64,000 bases of DNA from Neoarius graeffei (GCF_027579695.1 NC_083577.1:58652241-58716240), one strand, 5' to 3'; positions 1 to 34,900 are shown, counted from the first letter of the stretch. The notes: generated by a model not told the origin, from the letters alone. Numbers and translations: made by a program.

Positions 1-22506
<22,506 letters not shown>

Positions 22507-23596
22507 CTACATGAGCAAATAAACAAGTGTTACACTTCCTTTATTCTACTTTATATGTATATAGGAATGAGATCTACAGAAATAAACCCTACTGAAGCTC
22601 AAACAAAAATCCCACAACAAACTCAGTAAAGCATTGTTGAAATACCTGGACAAAATATATTTTCTCGCCTTACTATCAGTTCAAGGGCACACCGTGCACC
22701 CATACTAAAAATAGGCCTCAAACCATCTATCAAGCCCAAGAGCAAAGATAATGTTATGGAGACATGCTAGAATATTTTCCTCTTACAGATTCATACATAC
22801 CTGACCAAATACAATTCCAGTAGTCTATCCAGTGACTGTACAATCAGAAAGGGGCTCACTTTCCATCTACTAGGATCCCAAACTGATATTCCACTTAACG
22901 TATTCCTGCAAACCTAAACACAGACAGAGATGTGAATTCACCTTTCACTGAACTACGCAAAATGTTGTCTGTTTAAAGGACTTTGCAGGCCTCGGTTGGT
23001 CAAACAGTTTGACATCCAAGACCCCCAAAAGAGCCGCAGCTCCTGGATGAAGCTTCACGACAGCTGCTCCTCGACGCTCCAGCTATGCGTCATGAAAATT
23101 AATGCCAAGACCTGATTGGCTGGCTTTGTTTAGCTAGCAGAACTGCAATACCTTCTGAGGCTGCAGGTTAAATATAGGACTGCATACTAACTAGCCTTTT
23201 TTAGCACCAAACTCACATAATTTCATATGAAAATGATCATTTCATTCAATATAAGATCATGGAGAAGAGAAAATGAGAATTGAATCGAGTTTCCGTTCAG
23301 AGTAGTGAAGGGCCTCAAACAGTGATCCAAAGTGTAGATGCATAGATTCCAGCGAAAGAGAAAGAGAGACGTTCCAGCATCCCAATATTGGCAAGTTTAA
23401 GGGTTCTTGTAATGTTGCCCATTCACAGGAGGTTGAACAGTGCTTCATAAGAGACTGTGTCAAGAACCGACCCTCAAGCTCCTCTTCCATCCGATGGCAA
23501 AAGGGTAGAAAATCCACAGGAGGCCATGCAGAGCTATGTGAGAGCTGGAGAGGGAAATCTGAATTGTCGTTTGCTTTGTTGAATTTCTTTGCTTAC
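22507..23596. other. neb 5' flanking/UTR-intron sequence
   Basis: No ORF I recognise. Contains CAGCTG E-box at 23061-23066, an inverted CCAAT at about 23113 and a MEF2-consensus match at 23168-23177, all on the side expected for neb regulation. Confidence 0.4.
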
Positions 23597-23728
23597 CAGT
23601 GAATTTAAAGTTATAGTGATTCCCAAGCTGCCAGAGCCTCCCCAACTCTTCCCTCCTGAGAAACGCTGGGCGACAGCTCACAGCCGCAGTCGCACTCCAG
23701 TTATCATGTGCTCCAAGCAGCCAATCAG
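23597..23728 (-). other. neb: candidate non-coding first exon of neb
   Basis: On the minus strand the stretch downstream of a TATA-like box runs to a good donor (CACTG|GTAAGC) at the 23596/23597 border. It has no convincing ORF. It could be spliced to the UTR/coding exon at 22426-22506. The start near 23728 is assumed from spacing to the TATA box. Confidence 0.35.
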
Positions 23729-23754
23729 AGAGCAGCATTCTCAGGTTTCAACAG

Positions 23755-23766
23755 CTAAATATATAG
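23755..23766 (-). promoter_or_regulatory. TATA/MEF2-like box upstream of candidate neb first exon
   Basis: Minus strand CTATATATTTAG is both a TATA-like element and close to the MEF2 site (YTAWWWWTAR), which is common in muscle promoters. An inverted CCAAT motif (CCAATC on the plus strand, about 23721) lies nearby. A second MEF2-consensus match, CTATATTTAA, is at 23168-23177 on the same strand. Inference only; no TSS evidence. Confidence 0.33.
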
Positions 23767-24660
23767 TAGTGATGCCTTTAGGAAAAGAGCACCTGTTCAG
23801 CAAACCCAGTGAGATATAACTATGCAAAAGGAGCAGTGGAATTAAGGAAAAGTAGATGTTTAGACTGTGTTATTGTCACTTGTGGCAGAGGTGCTGCAGG
23901 GTTACATGGAGATTCAGTTCTAGAAGACGGCTGGTTAACGGCCTAAAGTAACCGTCAGGGTACATCAATTCACATTATTTTCATCACTTACTAAATTATC
24001 TCACTGCAAGGCAAAAATAATTGCAAACAATTTGCTATGGAAAGGTTTGAAGCAACTCTGATCTTTAATAATTGTTTTAATGAATATTTGGTAATGTTTT
24101 AGAACAACATTGAACAGTAAGACTGGCATAACGTATTATAAATATACGATTATAAATGACATGCTAATTTTCTCTGTGAACTCTAGCTAACATATACTCT
24201 TTACCATGCTATGATATCCTTAAATAGCATTCCTAACACTTGACATCTTATATGAGATGCTAAAAATCATGTTCCTAATGTAACTTCGTCAACAAATATA
24301 CTTTGACAAATGTCATGATAAGTCCTTCTGACATTGTCTTATACCTGGTTAATAATAGGTCATGAACACATCATGACGGAACCACTGAACTTTACGTAAA
24401 AATCTGGAGAGCTCATAGCCCATTCCCAGCTGTAGAGACGAGTGAAGCCATCTGGCTGCCGTCTTACCACTTGCATTGTGTGTATTCGGCTTATGTGTTA
24501 AATTGTCGTATCTGATCAAATTTGCCCCAAGAAAAGTATCTCCTGACTTTTTTCCCCTTTTCATTCCCTCCTCTTACTTTCTCAACTTTACCCACATACC
24601 TTACATATCTTTATAGAAGTCCCCTTCGTTGTTATTGTTTTTTTTCCCTTTTCCAGTTCA

Positions 24661-25378
24661 TCCATCCATCCATTATCTGTAGCCGCTTATCCTGTTCTAC
24701 AGGATCGCAGGCAAGCTGGAGCCTATCCCAGTTGACTATGGGCAAGAGGCGGAGTACACCCTGGACAAGTCCCCAGGTTATCGCAGGGCTGACACAGAGA
24801 CAAACAACCATTCACACTCACATTCGCACCTACAGTCAATTAAGAGCCACTGATTAACCTAACCTGCATGTCTTTGGATTGTGGAGGAAACCGTGGGCGG
24901 CACGGTGGTGTAGTGGTTAGCACGGTCGCCTCACAGCAAGAAGGTTCCGGGTTCGCAGCCGGCGAGGGCCTTTCTGTGTGGAGTTTGCATGTTCTCCCCG
25001 TGTCTGTGTGGGCTTCCTCTGGGTGCTCCGGTTTCCCCCACAATCCAAAGACAGGCAGTTAGGTTGACGTGGGGCAGCCTTGGGCTGAGGTGTCCTTGAG
25101 CAAGGTACCTGACCCCTGACTGCTACCTGGGCACTTTGGTGTGGCTGCCCACTGCTTTGAGTGTGTGCGTGTTCACTGCTTCAGATGGGTTAAATGCAGA
25201 GGATGAATTTCATTGTGCTTGAAATGTGCATGTGACCAATAAAGGTTTCTTCTTCTTAAACCAAAGCAGACATGGGGAGAACATGCAAACTCCACACAGA
25301 AAGGCCCTCGCCAGCCTCGAACCCAGGACCTTCTTGCTGTGAGGCAACAGTGCTAACCATTATACTACCATGCCGCCC
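24661..25378 (-). mobile_element. tRNA-derived SINE, copy E, split by a second SINE
   Basis: Reverse copy flanked by exact TTTTCCAGTTCA at 24649-24660 and 25379-25390. Its body is interrupted at about 24893 by a forward SINE running to about 25257. Confidence 0.92.
24894..25257 (+). mobile_element. second SINE nested in copy E
   Basis: Has the same GGCACGGTGGTGTAGTGGTT head but a different 3' part (CCTTGAGCAAGGTACCTGAC, then CAGATGGGTTAAATGCAGAG, then an end in TTTCTTCTTCTT). The same tail occurs at 29641-29800. A short AAACC duplicates at both edges. Confidence 0.8.
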
Positions 25379-25705
25379 TTTTCCAGTTCAGTCTCGATAA
25401 TTTGTTTTGAACGGCTCTTTTACTACTATAATTATTTTTATAGAGATTATTTCAGTTTTCCTTTGTACAAGAAATCATATATCAGACGCTGGCTGGGAAA
25501 TAAGCCGTTGACCAGGAAATATGAGCAACCCTGATATAAAAGTACTTATCAATATACTTGCAATCAATTTAAACTAAAATCATGTAGTTAAAACAGACAC
25601 TCATGCCCATTTCGTCAATTTGTGCAAGTGGGTGTGACAAGTGTAGATGTCAATTGTGCTTAGCCTTAGGCAAATAAAAATAACTATTGACCAAACTAGA
25701 ACAAT

Positions 25706-25974
25706 GACATCCATCCATCCATCCATTATCTCTAGCCGCTTTATCCTGTTCTACAGGGTCGCAGGCGAGCTGGAGCCTATCCCAGCTGACTACGGGCGAA
25801 AGGCGGGGTACACCCTGGACAAGTCGCCAGGTCATCACAGGGCTGACACATAGACACAGACAACCATTCACACTCACATTCACACCTACGGTCAATTTAG
25901 AGTCACCAGTTAACCTAACCTGCATGTCTTTGGACTGTGGGGGAAACCGGAGCACCCGGAGGAAACCCATGCGG
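25706..25974 (-). mobile_element. tRNA-derived SINE, copy F, 5'-truncated
   Basis: Reverse copy lacking the tRNA-like head. AGAACAAT duplicated at 25698-25705 and 25975-25982, so it was truncated on insertion rather than deleted later. Confidence 0.88.
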
Positions 25975-26599
25975 AGAACAATACTGTCTCTCATTTTATT
26001 TGCATCCCTCACTGCCATTTCTGCCTAAGGCTATGGTCCTTCTTCCATTTAAGATGTTTATTTCTTCCATTTCCAGTTGAGAGTACACGGTGTGCATTTT
26101 GGCTGTCACTTCTCACCAGAGCCTTTTATTCCCCCCCACCACCTTGTTTTTCTTTTTGTGTTTGTATAGTTTGATGTTTCCTCTTTGTTTGAATGTTTTG
26201 TCTGCCGGTTGTGGTGTAGCTCCAGAACCAGTTTTGGGCATCAGTTTCCTTCAGGCCTTGGTTCGCTGTGGGTGATGCCCGTGTTCCTTGCTATGGACTG
26301 CAGTGAGCTCGTTGCTCTTTTAACATCAGGTTTGTCCGGTGCTCTGTGTGGCATTGCTTCTGCACTTGGTGCGGCGTTCTGAGCGGTGTTGCCCAGTGAC
26401 ATTGCAGTGGCTGTGCAGGCAGTTTGGGACATACCAGCACCCTGTGTGGCAGTGCTTCTGTGCTTGCTTTGTGGATCCATGGCAAGGTGTCCTGAGTGGT
26501 GTTGCCCAGTGATGTCACGGCAGCTATGCAGGCGGTGTGGGTCATACTTTTGGTGTGACTGTAGGTAGCTACACAGGTGGATTTTTTTTTTTGGTAATT

Positions 26600-26655
26600 G
26601 TGAAGCGATCTTGGGTGTGAGAAAGGCGCTATATAAGTTGAATGAATATTATTTT
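26600..26655 (+). mobile_element. LINE 3'-tail-like fragment
   Basis: GTGAGAAAGGCGCTATATAA followed by an AT-rich end resembles the 3' terminus of fish L2/RTE-type LINEs and their SINE partners. The upstream limit is unclear. Confidence 0.4.
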
Positions 26656-27272
26656 TGGCTTCTGAGACCAATTTACTCAGTTCATTTTTCTTTTTGAATC
26701 TGATCCGTTGAGCTTGAGCTCTCACATTCAATATCAAACATGTCTAGACTTTGGCTTTGATCTAGTCTGGGACACTTCCATCGAAAATCTGACAGTGTTC
26801 ATCCCGGATACCAAAGTCAGATTTACAACAAAAACAGACAAGACGATGAGACAGGTTTTCTGTTTTTTTTTTTTTTCATTTGCTCTTGCAAACCATCATA
26901 AAATGCTATCGGGGGCCCACGCAAATGGCACTCTGTACACACGTGTAAAAATGATCATACGCTATCAATACTCACAGGTGAAACGTCCATCCACAACTTT
27001 TGACTTGATGGTTTGTACAGTTCACTGCTGCACATGTAGACATTTTTCTTACCAACTACATAACTTGTCCAGTTTTGTGCAGCTTCCAGTAGTCTAAATG
27101 ACCACTCCACAGTGCAATGTGAGTAGTAAGATGGCAGCCAGATGGCTTCACTCTGACGAGCCTATGGGCTCTCCAGATTTTTACATAGAGTTCAGTGGAC
27201 AGAACCCATTACCTACATACACAAGAAATTATGTATGCCTTAGATCATAGCAGTTCTAACACCTAACAATAT

Positions 27273-27639
27273 CCATCCATCCATTATCTGTAGCCGCTTA
27301 TCCTGTACAGGGTTACAGGCAAGCTGGAGCCTATCCCAGCTGACTATGGGCAAGAGGCAGGGTACACCCTGGACAAGTCGCCAGGTCATCGCAGGGCTGA
27401 TGCACAGAAACAACCAACCATTCACACTCACACCTACGGTCAATTTTAAAGCCACCAATTAGCCTAACTGCACGGCTTTGGACTGGAGGGGAAACCAGAG
27501 CACCTGGAGGAAACCCATGCAGACACAGGGAGAACATGCAAACTCCACACAGAAAGGCCCCCGTCAGCCGCTGGGCTCGAACCCAGAACCTTCTTGCTGT
27601 GAGATGGCAGTGCTAACCACTACACCACTGTGCTGCCCC
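27273..27639 (-). mobile_element. tRNA-derived SINE, copy G
   Basis: Reverse copy, more diverged than others. Flanks ACCTAACAATAT (27261-27272) and ACTTAACAATAT (27640-27651) differ at one position. Confidence 0.9.
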
Positions 27640-27651
27640 ACTTAACAATAT

Positions 27652-29142
27652 AATTTCACCAAATGAGTCTTATTATTTCAAAAAATAGTTTTATTACCAT
27701 AATTATTATTGTAACCATGACACAATTCAACAAGAAATAGAAAACAGCAAAGAAAACACAAGGACAAATTTAATTTGTTCACTTGCAAACCCTCTTGTAA
27801 GCAACGTAGCAGTTTCTGTAACAATTTTAAAATACAAAAAAAAAAAATGCAGCATGTCAAGTGTTATGGCAGCTGTCATGAAATGTCATAAAAAAAACAT
27901 ATGCTAACTAGAGTACACTTCATAAAAAACATTGGACGTTATCTGTTAGTATTAAACATGACAGCTAACAATTACCATTAGTGGTAACAGGACACGCTCA
28001 TTTGTAACAGGATATATAACGTGTTCTGGCAGTTTGAGTACAATACAGTGTTCAAGTAAGGCGTTCCTGAATACTGTCTCTGCCAAACACAGCACAGATG
28101 CCTGGTTATTTTGCCTTCTTTTAGTTGACATTTGTTAGCCAAGGATGCACAAGTGATCTCATATTACAGAATCATCAAGCGTACAGAATCCAGCATCCAA
28201 ATAAAAACTAACATTATAACCTAGCTTGTCACAGAGGTCATCTCTAATGAATTATTTTAGCTCTTAATATTCTGCTGGTGAACAGGTTACTACTTCGCCG
28301 CAGCTCTTCTTGATGCCTCTCTGACGCTCCTACTTGAGAATCTGTGGATCCTCCTGTGCAGATGAGCATTACAGAGGGTGAATGACAGCAACAGCCATGT
28401 TTCATTCCTTCCCCAGGATGTTCCATCAGTCCTCAAACTCTCGTCCTTCCTACAGCATCAGCCATCAGAAGGGAAGGGGACCAGATCACCGTGACATCAG
28501 CCAGCAGGAAGCTCAGGTTGCACTAAGCTTCTAATAAAACCACATCTTTAATGAATCTCTACTCAATTATATTTTTAGTCAAAAAGCTATAATAAAAAAA
28601 AAAATGTATTGACTTATGTTTATTCATTCGACAATGGCTACTCCAAAGCAAATGACAGCAATCAATCAACAGCAGGATGACACGATGAGTGAATCACAGG
28701 CTGCAAGGGGAAAGACATCAAATCACTTGGTCATTAGTAAACAATGAGTCATAGGGATTAAGCTGAAATATGACAAATAATTTGGCACTCACATTCAATA
28801 AAGCATCGGTGCCTGTCACAGTGGAAAAGAATCGTTTGCCAAAACACTGAGGTAAGTGGGCTAAATAGAAACAGAAAGGCATGTTTGCTAACACCCTTAA
28901 AGAAGGGCAAGCTGTTTACGTCATGGTTATGCACAGGTAATAGATTTTTCATTTAAAAAAAAAAAAAAAAACTGAATAGTCGCGGGTCTGTGGTAACTGC
29001 GCACATGCTACATATCGGATTTTTTTATTTATTTTTTTTTAAAAGTACTGGAAAGTTCTTTTCAGCACTAGTTTTGTTACTTTGAAGACCCTGGTATATT
29101 TATACAGAATTCCTCCCAACATCATCTAATTACCCAAGTTAC
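27652..29142. other. intergenic, nothing recognised
   Basis: About 1.5 kb between neb and arl5a without a coding signal or repeat I can name. Confidence 0.45.
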
Positions 29143-29281
29143 AGTGCCTTACCAGAAGTATTCAACCCCCTGAAATTTTCAACATTTTGTAGCACTAATA
29201 CATCCTGAAATTGACAATTAGGATTATTGATTAATTGGAAATGTCTTCAATCTACACAAGTAGATAATCTTTTGCAAAAAG

Positions 29282-29800
29282 TGGTGTCGTAGTTAGCACT
29301 GTCACCTCACAGCAAGAAAGTTCTGGGTTCAAGCCCAGTGGTCAACAAGGGCCTTTCTGTGTGCAGTTTGCATGTTCTCCCCGTGTCTACGTGGGTTCCC
29401 CCCACAGCTCAAAGACATCTGGTTAAGGTTAACATGGGGTGGCCTGGGGCGTCGTGGCTCAGGTGGATAAGGCGCCATACCATAAATCCGGGGACCCGGG
29501 TTCGATTCCGGCCCGAGGTCATTTCCCGATCCCTCCCCGTCTCTCTCTCCCACTCATTTCCTGTCTCTACACTGTCCTATCCAATAAAGCTGAAAAAAAG
29601 CCCCCCCCCCAAAAAAAAAAAAAAAAAAAAAAACACATGGGGTGGCCTGAGGCGCCCTTGAACGAGGCACATAATCCCTAACTGCTCCCCAGGCACCGTT
29701 AGCATGGCCGCCCACGGTTCCGTGTATGTTCGCTACTTCAGATGGGTTAAATGCAGAGATGAATTTCACAAGTGTACATGTGATGAAGTTCTTCTTCACA
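29282..29800 (+). mobile_element. SINE (head plus alternative tail) split by another SINE
   Basis: Left part GTGGTGTCGTAGTTAGCACT to about 29445. Right part 29649-29800 has the CAGATGGGTTAAATGCAGAG tail seen at 25190. Between them lies the tRNA-SINE at 29446-29634. Confidence 0.82.
29446..29634 (+). mobile_element. second tRNA-derived SINE family, copy 1
   Basis: Begins GGGGCGTCGTGGCTCAGGTG (A-box-like), with GGTTCGATTCC (B box) and a poly(A) tail. Exact 14-bp duplication ACATGGGGTGGCCT at 29432-29445 and 29635-29648. Confidence 0.92.
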
Positions 29801-31383
29801 ACTCCCTAAATTAGTTGTAGTGCACCCAGTTATCATCAAGTGTCATATGATTAGTGAATATGGTCTAACTGTATGGAATCAAAGTGATGGTAATTTGGAT
29901 ATAAATACACCTGTTCATGGAAAGTCCCAGAATTTATTAAAAGAACATACCTAAACAAATAGCACCATGAACCCACAGAGCAAGTCTTGGACAAAGCCCT
30001 GGAAAAGTATAAATCAGGGTTGGTTGTTTTAAAAATCATCCCAAAATCTGAACATCTAGGAGCGTTCTATTAAATCCCTTCCTTTAAAAAATAAAAAAAA
30101 GGGGTGGTGCACAACTACAACTCTACCTAAAGAAGGCCATCCACTAAAAATCTGTGACCAGGAAAGAAAAAGGTATTAGTCAGAGAAGGTACCAACAAAC
30201 CAAAGGTTTTTCTGAAGTAGCCAGAGAGATGGAGCGCAGATGGGAGAGCATCTTCACAGGACAGCCATAGCCTGGACACACCACAAAGCTTGGTTTGGCT
30301 TCATGGAAGAGTGGTTAGAAGCATTCCAAAAAAGACTCTGCAAATGTGGGGAGGAAAAAAAAAAAAATCTGGTCTGAGGAGTCCAAAACTGAACATTTTG
30401 ATCTTGATGCAAAGCACTAGAGCTTTGGGAAAATTCCAATGCTGCTCCTCACCCAGAGAACACCATCCCCACAATGAAGCATGGTGGTGGCAACACGTGG
30501 CAATTCCTTTCATCAGCAGGGACTAGTAAACTGGTCAAAGTTGAGAGCAAGATGAACGAAGTAAAATACTGAACAATCCGAGAAGAAAACATGTTCCAGG
30601 CTGCAAGACAATTAAGGCTGGGGTGGATGGTTTTTCTTCCAAGAGAAAAACAACCCGAAGCATATTGTTCAAGCTACAATAGTCTCATTCAAAACATCTT
30701 AGAACAAGAATGTAGAAAAACAGCCTAAAGAAAACTGCTGCTCTCCAACAGCCTCCATCTAATCTCACAGAACCAGAGCAATTTTGCCAATAAGAGTTTG
30801 GGGGGGGGGGGGGGACAGAATCCAGATGTGCAAACCTGATCAAGCCATACAGCCATATCCAAGAAGACTTCAGCTGTAATGGCAGCCAAAAATGGTTCTA
30901 TCAAATATTGACCCAGTGGGCAAATTCTTATGCAACCAACACATTTCAGCTTTCAATCACAGACAAAAGATATTTTACATCTTCAAATTTTCGACTTTAC
31001 ATCATTAGCAAAAGTCCATTTTAGTTCCTACAAAATGTAGAAAGGTTCAGTGGAGGTGTTAATACTTCTGTGAGGCACTGCAAGCAAAACCAGTAGACCA
31101 GTTGAAAAAGGAAGAGGCTATTCCTCAATTAAAATAAAGCCCATGTTACTTTAGACTATTAGAAATTATGAGACAGAACTGATTGTTAGAAACTGCACAC
31201 TTGGCACAAGTTACTTTTAAAATGAACAGATCAGAGCATTATTCCCATTAGCCTTTGTTTTCTGCCCTGACAGGGAAGAAAATTACAAAAAAATAAAAAA
31301 TAATTGATGCCTTACATCAGTAAATGTGTCCGAGCACCACAGGCAATTGACAAAAAAGCTGCAGCCTTCATGGGTAAAAACAC

Positions 31384-31859
31384 TTTATTAACTTTTTTAT
31401 TTTTTAAACATAAAGTGAAGTCGTCCCTTGCATGTTTTTTTTTGGTCTCCATTTTAATGCTCTTGATTCCAAGTTGTTCAGACACAGGCTCAAGGTCAAG
31501 GTAAATACTGGACTGAACACACTGGGCAATACTGTGCCAGACAGCCAGACAATACTGCAAAGTCAGTCCATGCAGAGCCTCACTCAGTTACACATGCGCT
31601 CAGTCCACATGGTCCTCTGCATGTTTCCTGTTCGACTCTTTAGAGAGCAACTGGGCAGAAAAACAGTGAGTTTATGTGGTTTTGCACATCCTGAACCGTT
31701 TGAATAGTTAGTTGAAGACTTTTGTTCAGTTCTCCATGAGCCATAATAAATTAATCACACGAGTCCAGGGGACATCTCCAGGCCACCTTCACAGTGAGCG
31801 ACAACTGGCCTCCATGCGTGGAGGAAAAAAAAGACTGTACCGCTGGCTCCGGTCAGAAG
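31384..31859 (-). other. arl5a: arl5a 3' UTR with possible poly(A) signal
   Basis: Unique-looking sequence downstream of the stop. A minus-strand AATAAA is at 31384-31389, about 470 nt after the stop. The true end may lie farther on, since AATAAA is common in AT-rich DNA. Confidence 0.35.
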
Positions 31860-31908
31860 TCATCTCACTCGCAGTCGTGACATCATCCACTCCAGTCCCT
31901 GACACAGT
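31860..31908 (-). CDS. arl5a: arl5a coding exon 6, C-terminus and stop
   Basis: Acceptor GTGCAG, then the last base of Gly164 and [15 protein letters not shown] followed by TGA. It is separated from exon 5 by a 7.2-kb intron containing the 32.15-34.93 kb hAT nest, the ISL2EU-like element and a further hAT. It is too short to be found as an ORF. Confidence 0.94.
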
Positions 31909-34900
31909 CTGCACACAGAATAGGTTTCATCTCAATCATTATACTGCAGGGAATGGGTCATCATACTTACTGATTAAAGCTAGACGGCCTTTCGATTTCA
32001 TAAAATCGGTGATATTTAGCTCCCTCTGAAATGTGGTCATTGTGATACATGTTTATTTCTGTAATATCTCACAAAATATCAGGCCATTCTGTGGCTGGGA
32101 AGTTATTTAATTTGAGGGGATTCCTGAGCAAATAATGTGCATGAAATCGCTCCAGGGTTCTTACACTTTTTCACCAGTTTTTTTCCACGACTTTTCCAAA
32201 ACCTTTTACTGAATTTCCATGACCATCGCTGGTTCATCACTGCTCATTGCATTTATAGCACAGCCCCCAACACTAGTTTACATAGCAGCCCCCCTCATGC
32301 ACAATCACATCATACACATGCCTATTTCACGTCACCATTCACAACACTGTTTCCCCCTTCCTTCACACACACAGACAACTACAGTACTGTACCTCATGCC
32401 CCTTCACATCACATATGCAAGTACACACCCACCGTCCACGTTTCCCCAAATATCCAGTCCATCTGTCCCAAACCCATAGCCCATGCTCTCAGCAACCCAC
32501 CCCCTGCCCAGGCCCAAGCCCATAACTTTGTAATTTGTGCATTACAAGCATTTTGGTACTTTGGCACCATGACCCCCCCCGACACATGCACACAGGCAGA
32601 CTACTGAAATTTACAGGTGCTTTCACAATAGGCCTATATTGTAATTTAACCATTGCCTAAATGATATCGTAAATGCGGAAATGAAGAGTTACAATTTGAA
32701 GACAACATTGAATGTCTATTTATTTCTGTGTTCAATCAGTTTAATCAACAACATTTACATCCAAATCCAGCAAGGTCCTCAGGGCCCTACACTGAATATT
32801 AAGCATCGCCTAAATGGCATCATAAAAAAAAATGAAAAGAGGGTGAAAATCTGAAAAAGTGGAATGTCTATTTCCATCCCTTTCCTATAAATTTAAGCAA
32901 AATAAAAATCAATTGTGACATCCAAATTCAGAGAATACACAAGATTAAGAAATGGCTAGGCTAATATGGCTTCTCCTATTACAAATTAAGTCTTTTTATC
33001 CTTTAAAACGCAAAAATCTCAAGAGTTATAAAACTGAGGATATTATCCAATCCAATATCTTATTTACCATCTGTACATGCAAAAAAAAAAACCCCAAACA
33101 AACGAGAGCTCCAGGGCTCCAGCTAGAGGTCTGCGCGGGTCGGATTTTTCAGTCCCGCCTGCATTGTGCAGGCCCACTCCCGCCCGCAAAGAATTATGAT
33201 TTTCAGTCCCGCTCCCGCCCGCAAATCCCGCATGATGCAGACGTTCGCGTTATTTCTCAGGAAAGTTCTTGTCTTGACACAGCGTGATGGTGCCCCGCCC
33301 CCTACTTTGAGTGGATTTGAGCATAAATATCTACAGCTCACGTTTGTTATTGTTTACCTTGTTTCTGAATTCAGCATGTAGTATCTCTAATAATAATAAA
33401 TTAGTGCTGTCAAACGATTAAAATATTTAATCGCAAATCACACATTTTTATCATATGAGAAACCATTGTAATTCTCTGATCAGCATAAAAAAAGTGAATG
33501 GGCTTGCTTTGTACCAATGTTTTTTTTTATTGCAAAGCAGAGCTAGTAAAAGAAGTGAATTGATTTCCTGCTTGCGTTAGTCTACAACTTTAATCAGAGA
33601 GACATGTTACACAGTGACGGTAGGCTTGACTCAATGCTATCCCAGAAATCCTTCCTGTAATATGCAAATTTGGCCACCTCTGATTGGACAGCCAAATTTG
33701 CATATTACAGGAAGGATTTCTGGGATAGCATTGAGTCAAGTCTACCGTCACTGTGTAACCTGTCTCTCTGATGAAAGTTGTAGACTAACGCAACAAGTAA
33801 ATCAATTCACTCATGGTTCTCTTGCTAGCTGGGTGTGAACTGCGAGTCATTAGAGTGATCAAAGAATTTCCCCTTAGGGTGATCAATGGCAAGTTTAATA
33901 TGCCATTTCTCACTCAATCTGGCAATCTGACTTTCTCTGCAAATTTAGGCATCTTAAAATGTTTTTATTAATGCCAAATAAAATATCCAGCACAAATTAT
34001 ATATGATGGACATAAATTAATAATTTATAAATTTTATTTCAAGCACGTTTTTAGTTAGCGGGACTGCAGCTTATCACCGCTCCCACCCGCGCCACATATG
34101 TGCACTCCCGCTCGCAATGAGCTTTCAAAATTTGTCCCACGCCGCACTGCTTTGCGGCGGGTCCCGCGGGACTCCTGCGGGAGTGCAGGGCTCTAGCTCC
34201 AGCATCGTAATTCGCCCCGAGGCGAGCCGCAGTGCTCCGCTTAGGTTTCGTTTCTATCCCGGGCTCCAGCCTGACTTTGGACGCCCGTAGCTCGGGCAGG
34301 GGAGGTCCCAGCCGCCCCACACTTGGCAGCCAGAGACCTCTGCCCTCCCCCCAAAGAACCAGCACGGGCAGGGCGCGCTAGCCCCGCGCCTCGGGACGTA
34401 ATTCGCTGCGGCGCTCCGCTTAGGTTTCGTTTCTATCCCGGGCTCCAGCCCAACTTTGGATGCTCGTAGCTCGAGCAGGGGAGGTCCCAGCATCCCCAAA
34501 CTTGACGCACCACGCCTAGCACGCTACAACTACTAGCACGTCACACGTTACGAGGAGGGTGTGGCCAGGGTTGCCAGATGTGACTGATGATTTCCAGCCC
34601 AAAAAATGCTCAAAAACTGCCTGGAGGCACTAAAACCTGCCTAATTTGAAAACCGCCCAATCTGGCAACACTGGGTGTGGCAGTCAACAGGCATAGCCAG
34701 TAGGCTACGCAGACTGCGCTAGACAACAGTTCCAAGACAACTCGTGGCGATTTACATTTTATTACGGCACATCAATTTTATAAAGATAATCGATGAAACA
34801 CTAGATAGATTTCCATGACTTTTCCAAAACTTCTGAACAAAATACTTTTTTCCATAACTTTTCCAGGGCATGGAAATTTAATTTTAAAATTCCAAAACTT

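Larger units (their letters stand above)
24383..27197. mobile_element. 2.8-kb element with ~100-bp TIRs and 8-bp TSD
   Basis: Ends CACTGAACTTTACGTAAAAA and inverse CACTGAACTCTATGTAAAAA; inverted homology runs on about 100 bp (CTGGAGAGC, AGCCATCTGGCTGCC). Flanked by GACGGAAC (24375-24382) and GACAGAAC (27198-27205), 7 of 8 matching. No intact transposase seen. Interior holds two SINE insertions and a LINE-tail-like stretch. Confidence 0.78.
29143..31080 (+). mobile_element. degenerate Tc1-like transposon 'C' with SINE insertions
   Basis: Ends CAGTGCCTTACCAGAAGTAT and inverse CAGTGCCTCACAGAAGTATT. Plus-strand transposase debris includes GGTCTGAGGAGTCCAAAACT (a WSDESKT-type box), ACAATGAAGCATGGTGGTGG (MKHGGG) and AACAACCCGAAGCATATTGT (the NNPKH box), with stops and frameshifts. 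Interrupted at about 29280-29800 by SINEs. Confidence 0.82.

Noticed and set aside
29446-29540. tRNA gene (A and B boxes present)
   Set aside because: Part of a SINE with poly(A) tail and TSD; no full cloverleaf could be drawn.
32137-32607. 156-codon plus-strand ORF rich in His/Pro/Thr
   Set aside because: Low-complexity composition, no conserved motif, lies across the end of hAT-E.
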